A DNA stretch of 11,261 bases from Akkermansia muciniphila (GTDB taxonomy: Bacteria > Verrucomicrobiota > Verrucomicrobiia > Verrucomicrobiales > V1-33), in the NCBI GenBank assembly GCA_943331195.2, contig CALQKQ020000068.1:1-11261 (forward strand), written 5' to 3'. The position numbers and the translations under genes were made by a program. Under the pieces are notes generated by a model. It did not search any database, was not told the DNA's origin, and saw only the letters and a list, made by a program, of their open reading frames with translations. Positions 1-7,148 of this stretch are shown here, one piece after another. Every line of letters starts with the position of its first letter. The first letter of the stretch is position 1.

Positions 1-3000
1 CAAGGAGGCACTCGCCCTCGCCTTGCAGCATGACGTGCAAGCGGTTGATCGCGGCGCCGGAACTGTTGTCGATGACGCCAGTCGCTTCCACCGCGACCCA
101 TTCCGCTCCCTTGGAAATGGCGCTGTCAGCCCAGTTGGCAGCCCGTCGGCCGTCGCTTTGCAAATCTTTCAATTCCAAACTCGACCCGCCGCCATCGCTC
201 CACCGCCCCCAGCGCCCGGCCGTGCCGTAGGTGACTTCATCGACCACAACAAAGGCGCTGGCCTCAGGATTCTGCGGTTTTTCCAGGCGGAGGCGCTCGC
301 CCGTGCTGCTGTTTAATTTGCCCGAAAAGGCATCGACCGCGAGGCTAGCGCCAGGGGCGAGTTGGGTTCCGGCGGGGAAATCATAACTGATTCCTCCGCG
401 GAGGCGCCATCCGCTCAGCTCAAGCGCGGCCGCGCTGGGATTGGCAATTTCCACAAAGGGAAGCTGCCGACTGCCCGTAGGTGGGTGGTAAAAAATCTCC
501 GAGATGACGGCTTCGCGCCGCGCGCGGGGAGCGTTAGCGGCTCCGGGGGAACTGCCCTGAAGCACCGCGATGTCGGGGGCCCCATCCGGATAGCGCCCCG
601 CCGACCAGAGCGCCTGCTGGGCCGCATAGCGAAAGGCATCCAGCACCCGCCCCGGGGCCCCCGCCAAGCCGGGAGCGCGAAAATAGAGGGTGTCGCCGCC
701 CGCCTTCAACGCGAAGCCGAGCGCTTCGGAGCCCACGCTCAGCCAGGCACCTGCAGCTAAGCTAGTGCCCGCAGGAAAGGTGAATTTGACGGTGTCGCGG
801 TCATCGCTGAGCGCGCAGCCGGAGAGGTCCACCGAAGCTTCGCTGTAGTTGTAGAGTTCCAGGTAGTTCTTCGCAAGCTCCGCGCTAGCGAGGACTTCGT
901 TGATGACGACAGCGCGGTAGGGGTCCAGCAACGCAGGCTCTGCGGTGCCAGGGCTGCCGTCGAGGTTCATGCTGATCTGCCAAGCGCGCGGGTCCTTCAT
1001 GCCAAAGCTAGGGCGCGCCAAGACCAGGGAATGTCCGGCCCCATCGGCGGCGGCGGGCCAGGGCTGGTCGGCGCTATAGTCGACCGTGAAAACGACCGCT
1101 TGGGAAATATCGATGAGATTGACGGTGCCGCCGCTATTGTTGAGGGAGCCCGACCAAGGGCCCAGCACCCCCGTTAGGCCATAGCTGGAGCTGATGTCCT
1201 CCGGACGCGCCGCGACCACGAGGCGGCCGCCTGCCGCGAGGGTGCTGCCAGCCGGAAAGGTGTAATTCACCTCCCCAGAAATGCGGAAGCCTGACAAATC
1301 CTCAACCCAGGGCTGCGCATTGTAGATTTCAATGAACTCCACGTTCTTGAGATCAGCCCGCGCCGAGGGATGGTAGTGGATTTCCGAAAACACAAAGGGG
1401 CCGCGCCGGGTGGCTGGTCCGATGGGTTCCGCCGTCGGGCGCAGCAGTTCCAGAGGAGCCGGCACCGGCGGCGGGCCTGACGTGAACGTGGTCTCGCTGT
1501 CGCTGAGCGGGTTGCCCGCCAAATCATTGAGGTGGCTCACCTTGAGTTGATAGGCCTGACCGGGAAGCAAGCCAGTCGCCTCAAGCGTCAGCATCCCCGG
1601 CAGCGGCCCGGCCACGAGCTTGGTGATGGTTCCGCCCGGAAGCGTGAAGGCCAGGTTGGGGCTGAGGGGGTCGATGGCTTCGCTGAACGTGAGGGAAATC
1701 TGCGAGCTCGGGGAGCCGGTTTGCAGGGAGGCCACGCTGAGCAGTTGGGGCGGGGTCAAGTCGCGCACCGCGAGCTTGGCGGCCTGCGAACCCGTTCCGC
1801 CGTAAGCATTGTAAATCACGCAGCTAAATGCCGCTTGATTGTCGGCTAGGGCGGCGGCTCCTAGCGTCAGGCTGGCGGCGGTGGCGTCGGGAATGTCCAC
1901 CCCATTGCGCATCCATCGGTAGCTCGCGCCGACGGCATCCTGCAAGACCACCGCGAAGGTAGCAGGCTGGCCCTCGTCAACTTGCTGCGGCGTGGGCTGC
2001 GACGCAATGGCGGGGGGCAGGCCCGCACTGGCCGTAAGCCAAGCTTGATAGTGGGCGGCCACCGCCGCCGCCGGAAGGGGTTCGCCATAAATGGCTACTT
2101 CGTCGATGCTGCCAGGGAAGGATTCCAGGTTGCTTGAACTGGCGGCGCCGATGAGCGCGGTTAGGTCCAGGGCTTTGCCGAAAACCTGGCTCACTGTCCC
2201 CAGGCTCAGGCCATTGTGATAGAGCGTGCCTTTGCCGCTATTGAAGACGACCGCGAGGTGCATCAGGCGGCCCACCGCGATGGAGGGAAGCGTCCACGTG
2301 GGCGCGGTCGAACCATTGTAAAACCGGACCCGGCCGCCCGCAGATTCTAACTGAATACTGTAGCGGGTGCCCCCCACCTGGTCATTGCGCACTCCAAACA
2401 GCGTGGCGTTATAGCCGGGAACGGTGGCTTGATAGGCAAATAGTTCGAGGGTCCCGCTGCCGTCGGCGAAATCCCAGGCGGGATCTTTGGCGAGGTTGAC
2501 CCAGCCGCCGCCATTGAGGGCTAGGCCCTTGGTGCCAATGCTGCGCCCCGCCCGACTTTCCTGGGCCGCCCCTCCGCCCGTGGCCCCGCTAAAGCTCGGA
2601 TTTTTCACATTGACGACGCGGGGTGCCGCGCTGCCATCGACCGGAAAGTAAGCCAGCAACGAGGGCTCCGCCTGCACCGCCGAAGCATAGTAGGCTCCTC
2701 CCGGGGCCGCCGGGGTCACCGTCAAGGTAGCCCCATTGCTCGTGCCCGAGCCTTTGTCATTGGCATAGAGGCAATCAAATACCGCGCCCTGGTCGGCCGC
2801 CGTCACCGGATCAACCAGGAAAAATGGCGCCGTCTGGCCGGAAAGGTTGACCCCATTTTTGCGCCACTGATAGGAGGTGGCCCCAGTCACGGCAACGCTG
2901 AAGCGGGCCAACCCTCCCTCAATCGCCGAGGTGCTGAGGGGATGCGCGTTGATCACGGGGGGTTGGCTCGTCAGGTCGAGGACGTTGAAGTAAGTGAAGG

Positions 3001-3643
3001 CGGCCCCCGCTTTGGCTCCGGAAGTCTTATAAGTCAGGCCAACCCTAGCATTTGAGAAACTGGTCTTATAGTTGAGCGCGGCACCCCCGATTTGGCTCCA
3101 GGAAGCGGCGGCGTTGGCCCGGAAATAGAAATTGTAGGTATCGGCGGCCCCGCCCTCCACGACTTCCACCCGCAGCATGACGCTGCTCGCCGTCGTGGTG
3201 ATCGCCGCATTGGGAACGTTCGTGCCCAGCCCCTGCAAGCGCACCGCGCGCGCTGCCGGAGCCCAGTTATCGAGACCAAAGGAAATCTCCGGGCGCGCCC
3301 CGTCCGGGCCCCCATAAAAAGTGACACCAGCGACTTGGGAATCTTGCGCCACGTTATTGAGGCGCACTTCCGTTTCCACGATCCATTGTCCGCCCAGCGC
3401 GACTCCGCTGGGGGCCGCCGTCCAAGCGATCGCGGCGTTGTTGCGCAGAGTCCACATGTCGGTGTTGCCAGCGGCCGTGAAATCCAATTCGTCGTTGGCG
3501 GCATCGAACACCACATTGCCCATGCCTGGGGCGGGAATGTCGAGCAGGATGGCGGAAGGCAACGCCGCCTCCTCAAAGGTAGTGATGACCTCGGCCCAGC
3601 CAGGGGCCGCCATCAGAAGGAATAGCAATGGAAGGCATTTCAT
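1..3643 (-). CDS. Secreted multidomain protein with Ig-like, LamG and three lamin-tail domains (C-terminus outside window)
   Basis: The reading frame is open from the ATG at 3643 to the left edge, giving 1214 residues with no stop. The N-terminus MKCLPLLFLLMAAPGWAEV is a Sec signal peptide, probably cut after GWA. Then come a beta-rich domain (about 20-225), an Ig-like domain (about 228-310, with SYQWRKNG), a LamG/concanavalin-like domain (about 326-531, ending in DEVAIYGEPL), a second Ig-like domain (about 543-625, SYRWMRNG), a bacterial Ig/SbsA-like segment (about 627-720), and three lamin-tail domains starting near 748, 908 and 1042 (VFSEIHYHP, VVINEVLAS, VISEIFYHP). The window ends in a segment with LQGEGECLL. 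In related verrucomicrobial and planctomycete proteins I recall this kind of segment preceding a CotH-like domain, but that part is not visible here. The protein is likely extracellular or surface-bound, and its function is unknown. There is no clear Shine-Dalgarno sequence. The signal peptide fixes the start. Confidence 0.9.
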   Translation of the reverse strand, partial: MKCLPLLFLLMAAPGWAEVITTFEEAALPSAILLDIPAPGMGNVVFDAANDELDFTAAGNTDMWTLRNNAAIAWTAAPSGVALGGQWIVETEVRLNNVAQDSQVAGVTFYGGPDGARPEISFGLDNWAPAARAVRLQGLGTNVPNAAITTTASSVMLRVEVVEGGAADTYNFYFRANAAASWSQIGGAALNYKTSFSNARVGLTYKTSGAKAGAAFTYFNVLDLTSQPPVINAHPLSTSAIEGGLARFSVAVTGATSYQWRKNGVNLSGQTAPFFLVDPVTAADQGAVFDCLYANDKGSGTSNGATLTVTPAAPGGAYYASAVQAEPSLLAYFPVDGSAAPRVVNVKNPSFSGATGGGAAQESRAGRSIGTKGLALNGGGWVNLAKDPAWDFADGSGTLELFAYQATVPGYNATLFGVRNDQVGGTRYSIQLESAGGRVRFYNGSTAPTWTLPSIAVGRLMHLAVVFNSGKGTLYHNGLSLGTVSQVFGKALDLTALIGAASSSNLESFPGSIDEVAIYGEPLPAAAVAAHYQAWLTASAGLPPAIASQPTPQQVDEGQPATFAVVLQDAVGASYRWMRNGVDIPDATAASLTLGAAALADNQAAFSCVIYNAYGGTGSQAAKLAVRDLTPPQLLSVASLQTGSPSSQISLTFSEAIDPLSPNLAFTLPGGTITKLVAGPLPGMLTLEATGLLPGQAYQLKVSHLNDLAGNPLSDSETTFTSGPPPVPAPLELLRPTAEPIGPATRRGPFVFSEIHYHPSARADLKNVEFIEIYNAQPWVEDLSGFRISGEVNYTFPAGSTLAAGGRLVVAARPEDISSSYGLTGVLGPWSGSLNNSGGTVNLIDISQAVVFTVDYSADQPWPAAADGAGHSLVLARPSFGMKDPRAWQISMNLDGSPGTAEPALLDPYRAVVINEVLASAELAKNYLELYNYSEASVDLSGCALSDDRDTVKFTFPAGTSLAAGAWLSVGSEALGFALKAGGDTLYFRAPGLAGAPGRVLDAFRYAAQQALWSAGRYPDGAPDIAVLQGSSPGAANAPRARREAVISEIFYHPPTGSRQLPFVEIANPSAAALELSGWRLRGGISYDFPAGTQLAPGASLAVDAFSGKLNSSTGERLRLEKPQNPEASAFVVVDEVTYGTAGRWGRWSDGGGSSLELKDLQSDGRRAANWADSAISKGAEWVAVEATGVIDNSSGAAINRLHVMLQGEGECLL

Positions 3644-3785
3644 GAAACAAAATTGGCAGGTTTTTGTAACCAGGGGAAGCCATCAAAAAGGAAATTGACG
3701 CCGCAGAGAGCCTCGCCGCCATCCGCCCCAACGATCCCGCCTGCCTCCCCTCGGCCGCTTCGCGCCCAGGGAGGGGCCGCCCCGC

Positions 3786-3842
3786 ATGACGACAAAATCC
3801 GCTTTACTTCCCCATCTCGCTCCCGAAGACTCCACCCCGTGA
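3786..3842 (+). CDS. Candidate 18-codon leader ORF overlapping the next start codon
   Basis: The ATG at 3786 opens an 18-codon frame (MTTKSALLPHLAPEDSTP) whose TGA at 3840-3842 overlaps the GTG at 3839, giving a GTGA junction. A purine-rich GGGAGGGG at 3769-3776 lies 9 bases before the ATG, the best ribosome-binding-site match in this intergenic region. The peptide resembles no leader I know and has no run of codons for one amino acid that would suggest classical attenuation. If translated, its likely role is to deliver ribosomes to the downstream GTG by termination-reinitiation. It may also be coincidental, since short ORFs are common. Confidence 0.35.
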   Translation: MTTKSALLPHLAPEDSTP

Positions 3843-4021
3843 GCGCAGAAACTACCCTCCTCGATCAAGGTGCCGGTGTCCCCTCGGACTTCGGCAACGA
3901 ATCTCCCTTCAAAAAGAAGTCGAAGCCCAAGGACTCCTTAGGCAGCGCCCTCCAGCTTCTCGGCATTCTCGGCTTGGCGCTGAGCCTGGCAGCGGCGGCG
4001 ATGGCCGCTTTCACCCTCTGA
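3839..4021 (+). CDS. Small single-span membrane protein, unknown function
   Basis: Starting at the GTG at 3839, this encodes 60 residues. A polar N-terminal half is followed by a basic cluster (FKKKSKPK, residues 24-31) and one hydrophobic segment of about 24 residues (35-59) rich in Ala, Leu and Gly, ending almost at the C-terminus. By the positive-inside rule this suggests a C-terminally anchored protein with its N-terminus in the cytoplasm. The frame extends upstream to an ATG at 3653, but that extension is Pro/Arg/Ser-rich, looks non-coding and runs into the promoter region of the divergent gene, so the GTG start is preferred. Support for a real gene comes from the intrinsic terminator that begins 9 bases after its stop and from the overlapping leader ORF. 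I do not recognise the family. Confidence 0.55.
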   Translation: MSAETTLLDQGAGVPSDFGNESPFKKKSKPKDSLGSALQLLGILGLALSLAAAAMAAFTL

Positions 4022-4030
4022 TGTATCCTC

Positions 4031-4059
4031 GCCCGGCGGCAACGCCGGGCTGATTTTTT
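4031..4059 (+). terminator. Strong intrinsic terminator with GNRA tetraloop
   Basis: An 8-bp perfect stem, GCCCGGCG (4031-4038) paired with CGCCGGGC (4043-4050), closes a GCAA tetraloop of the stable GNRA class. It is followed by TGA and six T residues (4054-4059). It lies directly after the 60-residue membrane-protein gene and separates that transcript from purA. Confidence 0.85.
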
Positions 4060-4065
4060 CCGAAT

Positions 4066-4088
4066 CGGGGCAACACCACGTTGCCCCG
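4066..4088 (+). other. Second hairpin in the purA leader
   Basis: A perfect 9-bp stem, CGGGGCAAC (4066-4074) with GTTGCCCCG (4080-4088), encloses the loop ACCAC. Past one mismatch, GAA (4062-4064) can pair with TTC (4090-4092). The sequence after it (CTTCATTTTCAGG) is a poor U-tract. It could be a back-up terminator for the upstream gene, or, if transcription starts upstream of it, a structure in the purA 5' leader. No known riboswitch is recognisable. Confidence 0.5.
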
Positions 4089-4123
4089 CTTCATTTTCAG
4101 GCATTCAATTATTTTATCTATCT

Positions 4124-5398
4124 ATGGCCAATGTGATCGTGACCGGCGCCCAGTGGGGCGATGAGGGGAAGGGCAAAATCGTCGATGTCCTCACTGAACA
4201 CGCCGACATGGTGGTGCGGGCGGCTGGGGGCAACAACGCCGGCCACACCGTGATCCAAGGCGGCACCAAATACGTGCTGCACTTGATTCCCTCGGGCATT
4301 CTTTGGGCCAACAAACAGTGCGTCATTGGCAATGGCGTCGTCATGGATCCCATGGCCCTGCTCGCCGAAATCGACAAGTTGCGCGGCCAAGGATTGACCA
4401 TCAACGAACAAAATCTGCGCATCAGCGACCGCGCCCACCTGGTCATGCCGTGGCATCCCAAGTTGGATCAGCGGCGCGAAAAGCTTTTGGGCTCCAAGGC
4501 CATTGGCACCACCGGGCGCGGCATCGGCCCCGCCTATGGCGAAAAAGTGGAGCGCCGCGGCTTCCGCTTCATTGATTTGGAAGATCCCGCCGCACTGGTG
4601 GAAAAGCTCGCCGAGCGCGTCGAGGAATACAACGTGCTGTTCGAGGCCGCCGGCATCGAAAAGCTAGAACTGGCGCAAGTCGTCGATTCCCTGCTCGCCG
4701 CCGCCGTCCGCCTGGCCCCGCACCGCACCAACACCGCCGTGGTGATCCACCAGGCCATCAAGGCGGGTCAGAGTCTCCTCTTTGAAGGCGCCCAGGGCAC
4801 CTATCTGGATATCGATCAAGGAACCTATCCCTTTGTCACGAGCTCCAACACCACCGCCGGAGGAGCCATCACCGGCAGCGGAGCTCCCCTGCGCAAAATC
4901 GACCGCGTCGTCGGCGTGGCCAAAGCCTACACCACCCGGGTTGGCGCCGGCCCCTTCGTCACCCGCAACGACGCCATGGAGGACCGCCTCCACAACATGG
5001 GCCGCGAGTTCGGTGCCACCACCGGACGCCCCCGCGGCTGCGGCTGGCTCGACATGGTCCTGGTGCGCTATGCTGCCATGATCAACGGCTTCGATGACCT
5101 CGCGGTGACCAACCTCGATGGCTTGGACGACCTCGACGACATTCAGATCTGCACCGCCTATGAACTAGACGGCGAAAAACTCCAGGTGCCGCCGCCAACC
5201 GTGGAGCAACTGGAGCGCTGCGTTCCCCTCTACGAAACCTTGCCAGGCTGGAAATGCGACATTTCGGGAGTGCGCCGCTACCAAGATCTGCCGAGCAAGG
5301 CGCGCGCCTACCTCGACCGCATGGCGGAACTCGCCGAAACCCCGATCTCCCTGGTGGGCGTCGGACCAGACCGGGTCCAGACCCTCGAGGTGGACTGA
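4124..5398 (+). CDS. purA: Adenylosuccinate synthetase
   Basis: This cytoplasmic enzyme makes adenylosuccinate from IMP, aspartate and GTP, the first committed step from IMP to AMP. The 424-residue length is normal. The N-terminal GAQWGDEGKGKIVD (8-21) carries the catalytic Asp13, and NNAGHT carries His41, both at the E. coli numbering. Other family blocks are TTGRGIGPAY (from 129), FEGAQGTYLDIDQGTYPFVTS (from 220), VGAGPF, GATTGRPRGCGWLD (from 297, the loop that contacts IMP and GTP), and VGPDRVQTL near the C-terminus. The ATG is fixed because residues 1-42 align without gaps to the family. There is no Shine-Dalgarno sequence, and an AT-rich stretch (about 4101-4123) directly precedes the start. 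uppS follows after 50 bp, probably co-transcribed. Confidence 0.98.
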   Translation: MANVIVTGAQWGDEGKGKIVDVLTEHADMVVRAAGGNNAGHTVIQGGTKYVLHLIPSGILWANKQCVIGNGVVMDPMALLAEIDKLRGQGLTINEQNLRISDRAHLVMPWHPKLDQRREKLLGSKAIGTTGRGIGPAYGEKVERRGFRFIDLEDPAALVEKLAERVEEYNVLFEAAGIEKLELAQVVDSLLAAAVRLAPHRTNTAVVIHQAIKAGQSLLFEGAQGTYLDIDQGTYPFVTSSNTTAGGAITGSGAPLRKIDRVVGVAKAYTTRVGAGPFVTRNDAMEDRLHNMGREFGATTGRPRGCGWLDMVLVRYAAMINGFDDLAVTNLDGLDDLDDIQICTAYELDGEKLQVPPPTVEQLERCVPLYETLPGWKCDISGVRRYQDLPSKARAYLDRMAELAETPISLVGVGPDRVQTLEVD

Positions 5399-5448
5399 GC
5401 CGAAGCGCGCCGACCGCGCGCGCCCAGTGGTTTCTAGCGATTTGTGCC

Positions 5449-6174
5449 ATGGCCCTTCCTCCTGAAATCCGCGCCGATGCCATCCCGCGCCACATCGCGG
5501 TGATCATGGATGGCAACGGCCGCTGGGCCAAGGCCCAGGGCTGGCAACGCATCAAGGGTCACCGCGCCGGTGCCGACGCCGTGACCCGCTGCGTGGAAGC
5601 CTGCGGAGACTTGGGGGTAGAGTTTCTAACGCTCTACGCCTTCTCGACCGAAAATTGGCAGCGCCCCAAAAGCGAAGTGGCCGCCCTGATGACCTTGCTC
5701 GAGCGCTTTTTAAAAGAACAACTCAGCCGCATGATGCGGGACAACGTCCGCCTGCAAGCGATCGGCCGCCTCACGGACCTGCCGCAGTCTTGTCAGGATG
5801 AATTGCACCGCTGCGTCGAGGCCACCCGCCAGAACACCGGCGTGACCATGATTTTAGCGCTCAGCTATGGAGCCCGCGAGGAGATCGTAGACGGCATCCG
5901 CAGCCTCATGCGCGACGTCGCCGAAGGACATCTCGACAGCGCCATGATCACTCCCGAGGTGCTCAGCAAGCATCTCTACACCCGCTACTATCCCGACCCA
6001 GACCTGCTCATCCGCACCTCCGGGGAAATGCGCCTCTCCAATTTTCTACTTTGGCAATGCAGTTATGCCGAGATCGTGATTTTGCAGAAACTCTGGCCAG
6101 ATTTTCAAAAAGAAGATCTCTACGCTAGCGTCCGCGAATACCAGCGCCGCCAACGCCGCTTCGGGGGCGTTTAA
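5449..6174 (+). CDS. uppS: Undecaprenyl diphosphate synthase (cis-prenyltransferase)
   Basis: The enzyme condenses isopentenyl diphosphate onto farnesyl diphosphate with cis geometry to make the C55 lipid carrier for peptidoglycan and other envelope polymers. At 241 residues it is close to the usual length. HIAVIMDGNGRWA (15-27) supplies the Mg-binding Asp21 (E. coli Asp26). TLYAFSTENW (61-70) and the C-terminal block DLLIRTSGEMRLSNF (from 185) follow, with Arg189, Arg195, Ser197 and Glu208 at a constant offset of 5 from E. coli Arg194, Arg200, Ser202 and Glu213. The frame is open back to 5254 inside purA, but the ATG at 5449 gives the family N-terminus. It has no clear Shine-Dalgarno sequence. 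A GC-only hairpin (5405-5410 with 5416-5421) sits in the gap after purA. The usual downstream partners cdsA and dxr are absent. Confidence 0.97.
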   Translation: MALPPEIRADAIPRHIAVIMDGNGRWAKAQGWQRIKGHRAGADAVTRCVEACGDLGVEFLTLYAFSTENWQRPKSEVAALMTLLERFLKEQLSRMMRDNVRLQAIGRLTDLPQSCQDELHRCVEATRQNTGVTMILALSYGAREEIVDGIRSLMRDVAEGHLDSAMITPEVLSKHLYTRYYPDPDLLIRTSGEMRLSNFLLWQCSYAEIVILQKLWPDFQKEDLYASVREYQRRQRRFGGV

Positions 6175-6250
6175 GCTGAAGCCCCGGCCCGCCCGCCCCG
6201 CTTCTCCGCGACCGACCCGGCCCCAAGGCCCGACCGCTCGGCCTCCCCCC

Positions 6251-6264
6251 TTCCCTAGAGGGAA
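6251..6264. promoter_or_regulatory. Palindrome TTCCCTAGAGGGAA, candidate distal operator
   Basis: Perfect 6-bp arms (TTCCCT/AGGGAA) are separated by two bases. The outer TTCC and GGAA are 6 bases apart, the same geometry as the palindrome next to the IclR start, 85 bp away centre to centre. It could be a second regulator site. Alternatively it is a weak hairpin after uppS, with T-rich sequence only from about 6274 onward, too far for a classical terminator. It lies in the 191-bp uppS-iclR gap, whose first part (6175-6250) is a C-rich stretch with no feature I can support. Confidence 0.35.
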
Positions 6265-6286
6265 ACCTCCCCGTTTTCCTTTTAAA

Positions 6287-6292
6287 TTGACA
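6287..6292 (+). promoter_or_regulatory. Possible -35 element for the iclR transcript
   Basis: TTGACA is a perfect sigma70-type -35 hexamer within a short AT-rich patch (TTTTAAATTGACA) of otherwise GC-rich DNA, 74 bp before the regulator's start. The best -10 at 17-bp spacing (GACAAA, 6310-6315) is poor, so this is only a candidate. If real, transcription would run through the palindrome at 6335-6350. Confidence 0.25.
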
Positions 6293-6334
6293 TCCCGGCC
6301 CCCATGGCGGACAAAGGGTTTCCCGATAGAACGC

Positions 6335-6350
6335 GTTCCATACTTGGAAC
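6335..6350. promoter_or_regulatory. Palindrome GTTCCATACTTGGAAC, candidate IclR-family operator
   Basis: Perfect 6-bp arms GTTCCA and TGGAAC flank TACT. The site ends 15 bases before the ATG of the IclR-family gene. IclR-type regulators typically bind imperfect palindromes near their own promoters, and TTCC/GGAA half-sites are known in the family (for example AllR-type boxes). Autoregulation is therefore the simplest reading. Occupancy here would block initiation or early elongation. The assignment to this regulator is inferred from position and symmetry. Confidence 0.5.
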
Positions 6351-6365
6351 AACCCGGCATCGCCC

Positions 6366-7148
6366 ATGGCTCCGCACCCCACCCAACCCCCGCCCAAGAG
6401 CGAAGCGCCCGCCCTCGACCGCGGACTAGCCATTTTGGAATTGCTCGATGGCGCGCCCGGCGGATTGATTTTAACCGAAATCAGCGACGCCATCGCCAGC
6501 CCGAAGAATTCGACCTCGCGGCTGATTCAAACCCTGATCGACCGCGATTACCTGCAGCGGGACGAGGCCACCCTGCGCTTGAGTTTGACTGGTAAATTGC
6601 TCCGGCTAGGACAACCGAGGACGCGGGAAGTTAGTCTGGTCGAGTGCGCCCTGGAGCCGATGCGGGCCCTGCGCGACCGCCTCGGGGAAACCGTGCAGCT
6701 CGGCATTCCCATCGGGGATGAGGGCGTCATCATTGAAAAGCTAGAGAGCACCCGAGCCGTGCGCATCGGCGTCAATATCGGCCTGCGTTTTCCCTTCCAC
6801 AACAATGCGCCCGGCAAAGTGCTCCTCGCCTACCAAGAGCCGCAAGAGCGGGCCCGCACCATCGCCCGCATCCCCCTGGAACGCAGCACCGCGCGCACCA
6901 TTGCCTCGGCACCGCAATTGCTCCAGGAATGCGAACGGGTGCAGCAGCAGGGCTTTGCCACCGATTTTGCGGAGGCCGATGAAGGGATTCACTGCGTTGC
7001 GGCTCCAGTTAGGGACCGACTCCACGGAGTTGTTGGCACCATCTGGGTTTCCGGCATCGCCGGCCGCATGCCCGAGGCCAGCTTCAACGCCGTGGCCCAC
7101 GAAGTCATCCAGGCCGCCACCGCCATCGAAAGGAAACTGCAGTCATGA
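6366..7148 (+). CDS. IclR-family transcriptional regulator
   Basis: This 260-residue protein has the two-domain IclR layout. An N-terminal winged helix-turn-helix (about 16-75: ALDRGLAILELLDG, then LTEISDAIASPKNSTSRLIQ and TLIDRDYL) precedes a C-terminal effector-binding domain (about 85-258). That domain has the family blocks GETVQLGI, IGLRFPFHNNAPGKVLLAY, GFATDFAEADEGIHCVAAPV and GVVGTIWVSG. The effector cannot be read from the sequence. The ATG at 6366 gives a normal start, lacks a Shine-Dalgarno sequence, and follows the palindrome at 6335-6350. Its TGA overlaps the ATG of the next gene (ATGA at 7145-7148), so the two are almost certainly translationally coupled and in one operon. It probably controls itself and the exported proteins downstream. 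Confidence 0.93.
   Translation: MAPHPTQPPPKSEAPALDRGLAILELLDGAPGGLILTEISDAIASPKNSTSRLIQTLIDRDYLQRDEATLRLSLTGKLLRLGQPRTREVSLVECALEPMRALRDRLGETVQLGIPIGDEGVIIEKLESTRAVRIGVNIGLRFPFHNNAPGKVLLAYQEPQERARTIARIPLERSTARTIASAPQLLQECERVQQQGFATDFAEADEGIHCVAAPVRDRLHGVVGTIWVSGIAGRMPEASFNAVAHEVIQAATAIERKLQS

Noticed and set aside
3034..3625. Overlapping ORFs of 180 codons (minus) and 177 codons (plus) at the start of the LTD gene
   Set aside because: The minus-strand frame ending at 3643 gives a signal peptide and continuous domain-like sequence through this region. The other frames are Arg/Pro-rich with no recognisable domain.
3653..3838. Upstream ATG extension of the 60-residue membrane protein
   Set aside because: The extension is Pro/Arg/Ser-rich, lacks a ribosome-binding site, and starts 10 bases from the divergent LTD gene's ATG, in its probable promoter region.
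4081..4109. Possible purA promoter (TTGCCC, 17 bp, TTCAAT)
   Set aside because: Only a partial match in both hexamers, and the -35 would lie inside the second hairpin. It is too weak to list.
5405..5421. GC-only hairpin between purA and uppS as a terminator
   Set aside because: The 6-bp stem GCGCGC/GCGCGC has no U-tract after it and purA-uppS looks co-transcribed, so termination is not supported.
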